DNA from: an uncultured Alphaproteobacteria bacterium
Lineage (GTDB): Bacteria > Pseudomonadota > Alphaproteobacteria > Rs-D84
DNA length: 14,845 bases
Assembly: GCA_904502245.1 (NCBI GenBank)
Contig: CAJGDN010000020.1
Span: forward strand, 1-14,845
Direction of reading: 5' to 3'
The notes beneath the pieces are model-generated. The model saw only the letters and a list, made by a program, of their open reading frames with translations. It did no database searches and had not been told where the DNA came from. The translations under genes and the position numbers were made by a program. Positions 7,895 to 14,317 of the stretch are shown in pieces (the stretch's first letter is position 1; each line of letters begins with the position of its first letter).

Positions 7895-7913
7895 ATATAG
7901 TAACGAGAAAACT
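7885..7913 (-). promoter_or_regulatory. Candidate promoter of the GT61 gene
   Basis: A perfect TATAAT lies on the minus strand at 7890-7885, about 37 bases before the chosen ATG. The -35 position 17 bp further up (AGTTTT, 7913-7908) is weak, so an activator or an extended contact may be needed. Confidence 0.45.
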
Positions 7914-7919
7914 ATCATA

Positions 7920-8768
7920 ATGTCAAATAAACGACTATTTTTATTCGCGGGCTATAACAAATCAGGCAAAATTGATGACGCACTGATATACTATATTTGT
8001 GCACTGGAAAAATTTGGCGATATTATCCTGGTTATGGATTCCAACTGTCCAGATTCTGAATTAAAAAAAATCCAGAAACACTGCGTATACACGTCGGCCA
8101 TCCGTCATGGCGAATATGATTTTGGTTCATACAAACGCGCATACAATTGGGCAAAAAAAAATCTGAACATTTCTGATTATGATATCCTGTACCTGGTAAA
8201 TGATTCTGTATATGGTCCATTATACGACCTGACGTCTTATTTTAAAACAATGGAATCAGGTAATGGTGATGCATTTGGCATTGTAAAAAATCCCCACCAT
8301 GACCACCCACACATACAATCATGGTTTGTTGGTCTGCGAAAAAACATATTTTTTACCACATGGTTTGACACATTTATCAATGAGGTAACAAAACTGTCGT
8401 CCAAAGGGGAAATTACACGTAAATATGAACACGGTCTAAGCAAACTGATTACTGCGCATAATCACAAATGGAATTGTCTGTACACTGTTGCCAGACGCGG
8501 GATATACAACAAAATAGGAAAGTTATATCGCGCAAAAATGCCATTTATGAAAAAAGTTGCAATAACCCGCAATCATGGTGCACTGGGCAAACAGGTGCTT
8601 TACGTATTAAACAACCTGCCACAAACTGCTCACGATGCAATCTACAATTCTATCATTGATACATATGGCGAAAAATATACAAAATGGTTTCTAACAAAAA
8701 ATCCACTAAAAATAATAAAACGCCGCATTCATCACGCGCTATATAAAATCTTGAACGAGGGAATATGA
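7920..8768 (+). CDS. Rhamnan synthesis protein F (RgpF) family glycosyltransferase
   Basis: Members of the RgpF family act in assembly of rhamnose-containing and other cell-surface polysaccharides. This 282-residue protein begins with RLFLFAGYNKSGKIDD and carries the family landmarks HGEYDFGSYKRAYNWAK (63-79), DILYLVNDSVYGPLYDL (88-104) and HPHIQSWFVGLRKNIFF (129-145). The C-terminal 80 residues are basic and less conserved. I chose the ATG at 7920. The 18 in-frame codons upstream contain the candidate promoter and have no ATG nearby. The ribosome site is weak (ACGAGAAA). Its stop overlaps the next start (ATGA), so it leads a three-gene operon. No rhamnose biosynthesis genes are in the window, so the real sugar may differ. 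Confidence 0.85.
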   Translation: MSNKRLFLFAGYNKSGKIDDALIYYICALEKFGDIILVMDSNCPDSELKKIQKHCVYTSAIRHGEYDFGSYKRAYNWAKKNLNISDYDILYLVNDSVYGPLYDLTSYFKTMESGNGDAFGIVKNPHHDHPHIQSWFVGLRKNIFFTTWFDTFINEVTKLSSKGEITRKYEHGLSKLITAHNHKWNCLYTVARRGIYNKIGKLYRAKMPFMKKVAITRNHGALGKQVLYVLNNLPQTAHDAIYNSIIDTYGEKYTKWFLTKNPLKIIKRRIHHALYKILNEGI

Positions 8769-9607
8769 AAAAACAAAAACTAAAAAAGATTGCCGCGATA
8801 ACCATGGCCCGCAACGATGATTTTTTTCTATCACGCTGGATTGAATACTATGGTAAAAATCTGGGGTACGAAAATCTATACATATACCTGGACGGAGACG
8901 ACCAAAACACCCCAGAAAACGCAGGATTGGCACATATAACAAAACTGCCACACACTGACATGTCACGCAGCGCAGGCGACAAATACCGCATTGGCAAAAT
9001 GTCTGACCTGGCAAAAGAATTATTAAAAACATATGACATTGTAATAGGTTGCGACTGTGATGAATTTTTAATGGTTGACCCTGAAATAAATCAAACGCTA
9101 ACAGAATATTTATCAAACAAAAACATAAAAACAACATTATCTGGATTGGGACTGGACATTGGGCAACATATGCAACACGAATCCGCACTGGACACATCGA
9201 AAACATTTTTAACCCAACGCGAATACGCATTATTATCAACCCGATACACAAAACCTGTTGTAATAAACAAACCTGTCCAATGGGGCAGCGGATTTCACAG
9301 CATTCGCAATCACAATTTTCACATCGATAAAAATCTGTATCTATTACATTTTGGCGCAGTTGACATGGACATGTTGATAACCAAGGCTGCCAACCGCGGT
9401 TCTGACTGGGTCAACCACCTGCGTCGTCGTGGCAATGGCACAATAAATATTGTATCAAAAAAGACTGCTCACAGTGAAACATATTTAAAAATTGCCCGAA
9501 TTATGCAACGCATATTTCGTCCGATATATGCACTGGACAAACCTGGGATGCTGGGGATAAAATGGGTTGTAAAAATACCATCAAGATTTAAAAATTCAGG
9601 AATTTAA
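8765..9607 (+). CDS. Glycosyltransferase, GT2-like (Glyco_tranf_2_4 type)
   Basis: A 280-residue GT-A fold glycosyltransferase. It opens with a basic stretch, then AAITMARNDDFFLSRWIEYY (10-29), the nucleotide-sugar entry strand of the PF13704-type family, and YLDGDD (41-46). CDCDEFL (96-102) supplies the metal-binding acidic residues. The later WGSGFHSIRNHNFH and LYLLHFGAVDMDM segments are also typical of this family. The start overlaps the upstream stop by 4 bases, with GAGG as ribosome site inside the preceding gene, so translation is probably coupled. Placed between an RgpF-like and a Stealth-like gene, it likely adds one residue to the same surface glycan. The sugar specificity cannot be inferred. 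Confidence 0.85.
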   Translation: MKKQKLKKIAAITMARNDDFFLSRWIEYYGKNLGYENLYIYLDGDDQNTPENAGLAHITKLPHTDMSRSAGDKYRIGKMSDLAKELLKTYDIVIGCDCDEFLMVDPEINQTLTEYLSNKNIKTTLSGLGLDIGQHMQHESALDTSKTFLTQREYALLSTRYTKPVVINKPVQWGSGFHSIRNHNFHIDKNLYLLHFGAVDMDMLITKAANRGSDWVNHLRRRGNGTINIVSKKTAHSETYLKIARIMQRIFRPIYALDKPGMLGIKWVVKIPSRFKNSGI

Positions 9608-9609
9608 CC

Positions 9610-10623
9610 ATGCAAAACGACATGAAAATAGACATTGTATATTTATGGGTTGACGACCGTGATACAAAATGGCGCGCCGAAAAAGATAAATGGCTGGAAA
9701 TTATTCGTGGTGAAAAACCTGTTTATACCGACGCCGCGATTGAGGCCCGATGGCGTGACAACGGTGAATTTTTATATTCCCTGCGCAGTGTTGAAAAATT
9801 TGCCCCATGGGTAAATCATATTTATATAATCACAGGCTTTAACCAGGTACCCAAATGGCTGAATACAAAGCATCCAAAAATAACAATTGTTCCACATGAA
9901 CAAATTATACCACATGATGCACTGCCAACATTTAACGCAACAGCCATTGAAATGTGCATACCAAATATTCCTGGTTTATCTGAACATTTTCTGTTGATGA
10001 ATGACGATATGTTTTTTAATCGCCCACTAACGCCTTCATATTTCTATGACGCAAACGGTCGTGCCAAGGTTATGTTCAGCAATCATTCAAAACGGTCCAA
10101 GAACATTGGACAATGGATGTCACGCGTTGACGAATACACCCAGACCCTGATTCTGTCTGCTAAAATTATAAATGCCATTTTTGGCCAAGATGTTTATAAA
10201 TACCGTCCATCACACGGAATTGACCCATATTTAAAATCATCATGGATAGAATGTCGCAACCACCCAATGGTAACCGGCTTGATCGACAAACAAATCAGAA
10301 ATAAATTCCGCACAAACAATGAAATTCAGCGTTGGGCCTTTAACCTGTATGACCTGGTAAAAGGGCGCGCCGTATTTATCCACAGTCGTGCACGCAAACA
10401 TTCGCGTCATAAAATCATAAACGCGATATACAACACAATATTTGCACCATGGATTCGTCGATCCCCGGTCGTATGTACCGACACATCACGCGCTAGAACT
10501 GCATTACTGCGTGCACCTGTTTTCTGTATCAACGACTCGCGCGATACAGACGAAACAATTCTGCGCGACAATGCAAAATTCATGGCAGAACGTTTCCCTG
10601 AAAAATCATCATTCGAGAAATAA
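9610..10623 (+). CDS. Stealth-family sugar-phosphate transferase
   Basis: Stealth proteins transfer hexose-1-phosphate units and make phosphodiester-linked polysaccharides such as bacterial capsules. The animal GlcNAc-1-phosphotransferase is a relative. All four conserved regions can be seen in 337 residues. CR1 is IDIVYLWVDDRDTKW (7-21). CR2 runs from RWRDNGEFLYSLRSVEKF (48-65) to about 154, with FLLMNDDMFFNRPL (127-140). CR3 includes YRPSHGIDPYLKSSW (198-212) and NKFRTNNEIQ (231-240). CR4 is PVFCINDSRD to FPEKSSFEK (303-337). AGGA lies 8 bases before the ATG, inside the end of the preceding gene. It is the last gene of the operon and ends 2 bp from the convergent ruvC stop. Confidence 0.9.
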   Translation: MQNDMKIDIVYLWVDDRDTKWRAEKDKWLEIIRGEKPVYTDAAIEARWRDNGEFLYSLRSVEKFAPWVNHIYIITGFNQVPKWLNTKHPKITIVPHEQIIPHDALPTFNATAIEMCIPNIPGLSEHFLLMNDDMFFNRPLTPSYFYDANGRAKVMFSNHSKRSKNIGQWMSRVDEYTQTLILSAKIINAIFGQDVYKYRPSHGIDPYLKSSWIECRNHPMVTGLIDKQIRNKFRTNNEIQRWAFNLYDLVKGRAVFIHSRARKHSRHKIINAIYNTIFAPWIRRSPVVCTDTSRARTALLRAPVFCINDSRDTDETILRDNAKFMAERFPEKSSFEK

Positions 10624-10625
10624 GA

Positions 10626-11102
10626 TTAAAATCTAATGGTATTGGTATGCGCCAACGCAATTGCAATGGCATCTGCCTCGTCTGCGGTCTTGGGACGCGC
10701 CATTGGCAGCAACATTTTTACCATTTTATCAACGGCAGATTTATCAGCATGCCCTGCCCCGGTCAATGCTTTTTTAATAACATTTGGTTCATATTCAAAA
10801 ACTGGAATATCACTTTGTGCGACTGCAACAATTGCAGATGCACGAGCCTGCCCCAACAACAAAGTTGTTTTTGGGTTTTTATTTACAAATATGATTTCAA
10901 TACTGCATTCATCTGGCTGGAATGTTTCACATATTTTTCGCAATTCACGAAATATCATAACCAGACGCTGAGACATTTCCATTTTTGGATTTGGCAAAAT
11001 TACACCACTGGCAATATATTTTCGCGTCTGACCGGCAGATTCTACCACCGCCCAACCTGTATGCAATAAACCTGGGTCAATTCCCAATACACGCGTCGTC
11101 AT
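10626..11102 (-). CDS. ruvC: Holliday junction resolvase RuvC
   Basis: RuvC cuts Holliday junctions after RuvAB branch migration during recombinational repair. The 158-residue protein has the four catalytic acidic residues of the RNase H-like fold: Asp9 in LGIDPG, Glu69 in CSIEIIFVNKNP, and Asp141 and Asp144 in TADEADAIAIALAH. The LLLGQARASAI helix is also present. Its ATG overlaps the stop of the DUF721 gene (ATGA), so it is the last gene of the mltA-DUF721-ruvC transcript. ruvA and ruvB do not follow. Instead the convergent Stealth gene ends 2 bp away. In many alphaproteobacteria ruvC lies next to yebC. Here yebC is about 3.2 kb upstream on the same strand. Confidence 0.95.
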   Translation of the reverse strand: MTTRVLGIDPGLLHTGWAVVESAGQTRKYIASGVILPNPKMEMSQRLVMIFRELRKICETFQPDECSIEIIFVNKNPKTTLLLGQARASAIVAVAQSDIPVFEYEPNVIKKALTGAGHADKSAVDKMVKMLLPMARPKTADEADAIAIALAHTNTIRF

Positions 11103-11428
11103 TTTCTAAAACTTATTTTACTTACTGCATTATAACCGAAATATTTATTAATTTTTTTTATAATTTCATCTGAACGATACGACAATTGCAATGCATATGC
11201 GGGCACCGCAGGTCTGATAACAACATTAAATGTATTATCTCTGTTTTTTCGTATTGCTGCCAAGCGTGCAACCGACGCAATATCTGCCCCCATAATTTCG
11301 TCCCAACGCTGCACCAAATCAGCATCCGATGCACGCACACCAAAAATTCTAATTAAACCACCCAATGCCCCACCAATCGTCTGGGGACGTTTTGAGCGTT
11401 CTTCAAATTTCTTAGTTTGGTTTGACAT
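11099..11428 (-). CDS. DUF721 / DciA-like protein
   Basis: A 109-residue protein of the DUF721 family, whose best-studied member DciA helps load the replicative helicase DnaB. Recognisable parts are QTIGGALGGLIRIFG (16-30), LVQRWDEIMGADIASVARLA (38-57), and the C-terminal LQLSYRSDEIIKKINKYFG, which form the small KH-like fold. A Lys/Arg-rich N-terminus could bind DNA. It overlaps mltA by 17 bp at the start and ruvC by 4 bp at the end, so translation of all three is tightly linked. The ribosome site is weak (AAAGAA). A helicase-loading role is family knowledge; the link to this organism's DnaB is inference. Confidence 0.8.
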   Translation of the reverse strand: MSNQTKKFEERSKRPQTIGGALGGLIRIFGVRASDADLVQRWDEIMGADIASVARLAAIRKNRDNTFNVVIRPAVPAYALQLSYRSDEIIKKINKYFGYNAVSKISFRK

Positions 11429-12512
11429 AACTGTATTCTTTTGGCATCAAGATAAACATCTGTCCCTGGGCGTGCTGTCCCTGGGCGAACTTATACGCTT
11501 CGTCCCCTTTGCCAAAGAATATATCCGCGCGAATCCATCCACGAATTGCACTGCCTGTATCCTGGGCAATCATCAAGCGGCGGAACGGACGTCCATCAGA
11601 CAAATTTGTATTTATATAAACAGGCAACCCCAGTGTATACAAATCATCATCCATGGCAACACTGCGAATTTTAGACAGCGGTGTCCCCAATTTACCGATT
11701 ACATCAGGCGGTGTTGATTCATAGAAATACACATATCGTGGGTTTTTATAAATTACATCTTTGGCCAATGCTGGATTTGCCTTTAAATGTTGCCATACCG
11801 CCTCAGACGAATAACCACCTTTTGGTCTGATACCACGATTACGCAGTTCCTCGCCAATTGATTTAAATGGCATATTATTCACAGCTGCAAAGTTCAATTT
11901 CACATCCGTTCCATCTTCCAGACGCAGATTACCTGATCCTTGGATTTGAATATTTTGCACATCAACGATATTTGCCCAATATAATACACGCCCAATTTGT
12001 TTTTCAACAATATCTTTTTTTGGCACCCCTTTATACGCACGTCCATCTGTTGGGATTCCCATCAGCGGTTCATTACACTGGGTTGTTTTTGTACGACATG
12101 CTGGAATTATTGGTGAATAGTATCCTGTATACGTCCCCTTATCCCCGCCATTGTCGTTAAAGATTTGATATGGCTGGAAATTAGATTCAAACCATGCACG
12201 CACTGTTGCGATATCCGCGGACGCGCTGGGCAACATTCTGCATTTTTCTGCAAACAATTCTTTATCTGGAATCAGGCGTCCAGTATATTGAATTTTCGCC
12301 TTGCATGAATTACGAAATGCCTGCAATGCATATCTGACGTCATCATCACGCCACCCTGGCATATCCGAATAAGACACACGTTTAAAATTAGATGGAATTA
12401 CTGAATTATCCCCCACAACCGTTGGTGTTGAAACATCACACGACGCCAATACAAAGGCAGATAAAATCGCAACAACCGAACGCAAAAGCGTATTTTTTTG
12501 AAAAAATTGCAT
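11412..12512 (-). CDS. mltA: Membrane-bound lytic murein transglycosylase A (lipoprotein)
   Basis: MltA cleaves peptidoglycan glycan strands, leaving 1,6-anhydro-muramic ends, and is anchored in the outer membrane by lipid. The protein (366 residues from the chosen start) has a lipoprotein signal: MQFFQKNTLLRSVV, a hydrophobic stretch, then LASC with Cys25 as lipidation site. Catalytic-domain marks are YTGYYSP (128-134), IQIQGSGNLRLEDGT (189-203) and NPRYVYFYE (257-265). The 3D domain shows IAQDTGSAIRG and RADIFFGKG, with conserved Asp318 and Asp330. I chose the ATG at 12512 because it gives a compact signal peptide and has GGGGGA upstream. A GTG at 12530 would add six residues. It is first in the mltA-DUF721-ruvC set and divergent from secB, as is common in alphaproteobacteria. 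Confidence 0.93.
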   Translation of the reverse strand: MQFFQKNTLLRSVVAILSAFVLASCDVSTPTVVGDNSVIPSNFKRVSYSDMPGWRDDDVRYALQAFRNSCKAKIQYTGRLIPDKELFAEKCRMLPSASADIATVRAWFESNFQPYQIFNDNGGDKGTYTGYYSPIIPACRTKTTQCNEPLMGIPTDGRAYKGVPKKDIVEKQIGRVLYWANIVDVQNIQIQGSGNLRLEDGTDVKLNFAAVNNMPFKSIGEELRNRGIRPKGGYSSEAVWQHLKANPALAKDVIYKNPRYVYFYESTPPDVIGKLGTPLSKIRSVAMDDDLYTLGLPVYINTNLSDGRPFRRLMIAQDTGSAIRGWIRADIFFGKGDEAYKFAQGQHAQGQMFILMPKEYSYVKPN

Positions 12513-12530
12513 TTTTACCAATCCCCCCAC

Positions 12531-12558
12531 TTGTAAAACTTATTTATAATGCTATATT
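12531..12558 (+). promoter_or_regulatory. secB promoter
   Basis: TTGTAA (12531-12536) and TATATT (12553-12558) are separated by 16 bp. The start would be near 12565, leaving a leader of about 63 bases that includes a small hairpin. Confidence 0.45.
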
Positions 12559-12570
12559 AACATAAAACAC
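12543..12570 (-). promoter_or_regulatory. Possible mltA promoter
   Basis: On the minus strand TATAAA (12548-12543) has a weak GTGTTT (12570-12565) 16 bp upstream. An alternative -10 is TAATAT (12559-12554). Either one overlaps the secB promoter, so the two directions would compete. The evidence is thin. Confidence 0.3.
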
Positions 12571-12582
12571 GGACGCAAGTCC
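12571..12582 (+). other. Small GNRA hairpin in the secB leader
   Basis: GGAC-GCAA-GTCC forms a 4-bp GC-rich stem capped by a GNRA-type GCAA tetraloop. It lies near the predicted 5' end of the secB message and may act as a stabilising element. No U-tract follows, so it is not a terminator. Confidence 0.35.
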
Positions 12583-12627
12583 AGAGTATATAAGATTAAA
12601 AACAAAAACATCTAAGGAGAACAAACC

Positions 12628-13053
12628 ATGGCAAAATTTAATATTATTTCCCAGTTTTTAAAGGATATTTCTTTTGAAAGCCCAAACGTACCAGAATTAT
12701 TCTTTAAAAATGATAACGGCCAGGCAAAATTAGAAATCAACATTGATATTCAGATTAAAGGGGCCGACAACAATTTGTTCATGGTTGACCTGATTACCAA
12801 AGTACATTCAAAACTGGAAGCTGGCGACAAATCAATTTTCTTGATTGAATCCACGTATTCTGGCTTGGTACAACTGGAAGAAGAAAAAGATGAAGAAGAC
12901 AAGAAACGCACATTGCTGATTGATGTTCCAACATTGTTGTTCCCATCAGTACGCGCATTAATTACCCGTTTGACAAGTGAATCTGGTTTCCCAACATTCA
13001 CGATGCAGCCGGTTGATTTTGCACAATTGTACGAACAGAAACAGGCAAAATAA
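12628..13053 (+). CDS. secB: Protein-export chaperone SecB
   Basis: SecB is a tetrameric cytosolic chaperone that keeps preproteins unfolded and passes them to SecA. The 141-residue protein has the expected FLKDISFESPNVPELF (10-25), the beta-sheet region with INIDIQIKGAD, and the C-terminal GFPTFTMQPVDFAQLYEQ that forms the last helix. The acidic EEEKDEEDKK loop (84-93) is longer and more charged than in many homologues. The C-terminal tail is short. A strong AAGGAGA ribosome site lies 7 bases before the ATG. It is transcribed alone, with its own promoter and terminator, divergent from mltA. It complements SecD and YajC in the same window. Confidence 0.96.
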   Translation: MAKFNIISQFLKDISFESPNVPELFFKNDNGQAKLEINIDIQIKGADNNLFMVDLITKVHSKLEAGDKSIFLIESTYSGLVQLEEEKDEEDKKRTLLIDVPTLLFPSVRALITRLTSESGFPTFTMQPVDFAQLYEQKQAK

Positions 13054-13076
13054 TAATAACACATACCCACAATTTA

Positions 13077-13102
13077 AAATCCCCCATCGGGGGATTTTTT
13101 TT
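13077..13102 (+). terminator. secB intrinsic terminator
   Basis: AAATCCCCC (13077-13085), loop ATC, GGGGGATTT (13089-13097), then further T residues to 13102. A strong GC stem with a U-tract starts 24 bp after the secB stop. Confidence 0.92.
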
Positions 13103-13141
13103 AATCTGTCATCCCGCCGCACACCACAAAATGACAAGATT
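13103..13141. repeat. Imperfect inverted repeat between two terminators
   Basis: AATCTGTCAT (13103-13112) and ATGACAAGATT (13131-13141) are inverted copies, with one extra base in the second arm. The loop is 18 bases and C-rich. The element lies between the secB terminator and the terminator of the opposing gene. TGTCATCCCGC is reminiscent of dispersed palindromic elements of alphaproteobacteria, but only this copy is visible here. Confidence 0.45.
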
Positions 13142-13150
13142 AGATCAATT

Positions 13151-13188
13151 AAAAAAAAAACAAAAAACCGGGGCAACCCCCGGTTTTT
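13151..13188 (-). terminator. Intrinsic terminator of the secreted-protein gene
   Basis: On the minus strand AAAAACCGGGG, loop GTTG, CCCCGGTTTTT (13188-13163) is followed by a long T-rich run down to 13151. It begins 5 bp after the stop codon at 13194. The stem is symmetrical, but the long U-tract is only on the minus side. Confidence 0.9.
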
Positions 13189-13193
13189 GAAGA

Positions 13194-14024
13194 CTAATCT
13201 GTACTGCCATTCCACCCCTTAAAGCTGTAACCTGCTCTAGAACACGTTGCACTTGTTGGAATAGTAAAGGTAGAATCATAGGTCGCCTGTACCATCCCCG
13301 ACTGACTAGACGAAGTTCCATATATAGCCCCATCACCACAATCAAAGTAAACATTAAATGTTCTGGCTAAACAAGTTTGGTCTGGGGTCATTACACCAGT
13401 AATACCAGTAGCACCAGTATATGTAAATGTCGCTTCTGTGTCTGTACCGCCACGAACGGAATAACCATCCGCACATGTCCATGTACATTCTGCCAGATAA
13501 TCAACAAATATCTCCCCACGCATCCCCGTTGCAATATTTTTTACCATTTTCGTGTCAACACTTTTAATAGTTGAAGAAGTACCTTTTGAACAAGAAGACA
13601 CCGGCACACAGAACGGACTAGCCGTTGTATCAATAACATCCATCTGAAAACTTTCATCCGGCGAATTACCGCTATAAACCGCCGATTTCTTCCCCTCGGT
13701 ACCCCTTACAAAATACCCATCTTTACATGTTACCAGACATCCATAAACCGACTCTCCACTCGAATTCTCAACCTCGAACCTGATATTTGTTTGAACAGTA
13801 GGACCCGCCGTACTTGACCCGTTAATAGAACATGCATTCTTCATGCTTGCAGTCATGGTCATTTCCCCAATCTTTGTATACTTAAAACTATCACCAGGTT
13901 GCGCATCAGTAAAGCTACCAGATAACGTCTTCGCCCCCGATTCGTTACTAATCGAAATCAATCCAAACGCAGATAACGATGCGATTACGCGTGAACAAAG
14001 ATGTTTAAATTTATATGATAACAT
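13194..14024 (-). CDS. Secreted Cys-rich protein with InlB-type C-terminal repeat
   Basis: Function unknown. The 276-residue protein begins with a Sec-type signal (basic MLSYKFKHLCSR, hydrophobic VIASLSAFGLISIS, likely cut before residue 33). Two related modules follow, each with C-x3-C then a DGY-x-VRG core: Cys96/Cys100 with DGYFVRG (102-108), and Cys180/Cys184 with DGYSVRG (186-192). A later Cys follows each (139 and 218). Residues 222-276 match one InlB B-repeat/Flg_new unit, with FNVYFDCGDG, TYDSTFTIPT and RAGYSFKGW. The protein stops right after that unit, and a terminator follows, so the end looks natural. The ATG at 14024 has AAGGAAGGGA before it. The coding stretch uses GAG, AGG and TCG more freely than neighbouring genes. 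Surface display or adhesion is inference only. Confidence 0.75.
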   Translation of the reverse strand: MLSYKFKHLCSRVIASLSAFGLISISNESGAKTLSGSFTDAQPGDSFKYTKIGEMTMTASMKNACSINGSSTAGPTVQTNIRFEVENSSGESVYGCLVTCKDGYFVRGTEGKKSAVYSGNSPDESFQMDVIDTTASPFCVPVSSCSKGTSSTIKSVDTKMVKNIATGMRGEIFVDYLAECTWTCADGYSVRGGTDTEATFTYTGATGITGVMTPDQTCLARTFNVYFDCGDGAIYGTSSSQSGMVQATYDSTFTIPTSATCSRAGYSFKGWNGSTD

Positions 14025-14053
14025 AGTCCCTTCCTTTTTCACATCTGTTACAG

Positions 14054-14082
14054 ATTTTAACAAAATTGCAAAATTTTTACAA
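14054..14082 (-). promoter_or_regulatory. Promoter of the secreted-protein gene
   Basis: On the minus strand TTGTAA (14082-14077) and TAAAAT (14059-14054) are spaced by 17 bp. The start would be near 14047, about 23 bases before the ATG, which leaves room for the ribosome site. This supports the start at 14024 and excludes a longer protein. Confidence 0.55.
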
Positions 14083-14168
14083 CTTCTTTTTCTCACACCA
14101 ACAAAAAAATATACCCCCCCAGCAACGGGAACAAAAATAAAAGATAATGCTATAAATGCGCAGTTGTT

Positions 14169-14193
14169 GACAAGCGTAGTGTACAAACACTAC
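14169..14193. repeat. Palindromic repeat, copy 1
   Basis: GTAGTGT-ACAA-ACACTAC (14176-14193) is a perfect 7-bp inverted repeat with a 4-base loop. The flanking GACAAGC and the core AGTGTACAAACA recur 79 bp downstream. It lies about 90 bp upstream of the secreted-protein promoter. No U-tract follows on either strand, so it reads more like a binding site or duplicated element than a terminator. Confidence 0.55.
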
Positions 14194-14238
14194 CCCCCTT
14201 TGCGCCTGGGACAGAATGAACAAAAATAGTTTAGATAA

Positions 14239-14284
14239 AAGAAAAACCGACAACGCAGTGTACAAACATTACATACGGTGTCGG
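14239..14284 (-). terminator. Probable yebC terminator
   Basis: On the minus strand CCGACA (14284-14279) pairs with TGTCGG (14252-14247), and TTTTTCTTTT follows. The 26-base loop can fold further through TGTA/TACA. It lies 34 bp after the yebC stop. The loop contains copy 2 of the palindromic repeat. Confidence 0.6.
14249..14272. repeat. Palindromic repeat, copy 2
   Basis: Shares GACAA, the 12-base core AGTGTACAAACA and the final TAC with copy 1. The palindrome is imperfect here (AGTGT-ACAA-ACATT, one G-U pair in RNA). It forms the inner part of the likely yebC terminator. Confidence 0.5.
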
Positions 14285-14317
14285 GTTTATTCGCAAATTG
14301 ATAATTATAATTTATTT

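Noticed and set aside
10621..10636. AGATTAAAATCT as a terminator hairpin between the Stealth gene and ruvC
   Set aside because: The arms would leave a two-base loop, the pairing is all weak, and there is no U-tract.
12513..12530. GTG start for mltA, adding six residues
   Set aside because: It overlaps the G-rich stretch that probably serves as ribosome site for the ATG at 12512, and the shorter form gives a standard lipoprotein signal.
14025..14186. 54-residue N-terminal extension of the secreted protein with a hydrophobic stretch
   Set aside because: It would start at a TTG inside the palindromic repeat, lacks a ribosome site, and contains the likely promoter. The ATG at 14024 has a strong ribosome site and a normal signal peptide.
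14167..14195. Consensus TTGACA at 14167-14172 as a plus-strand promoter
   Set aside because: No acceptable -10 box lies 15-19 bp downstream (the sequence there is ACTACC), and no plus-strand gene follows.
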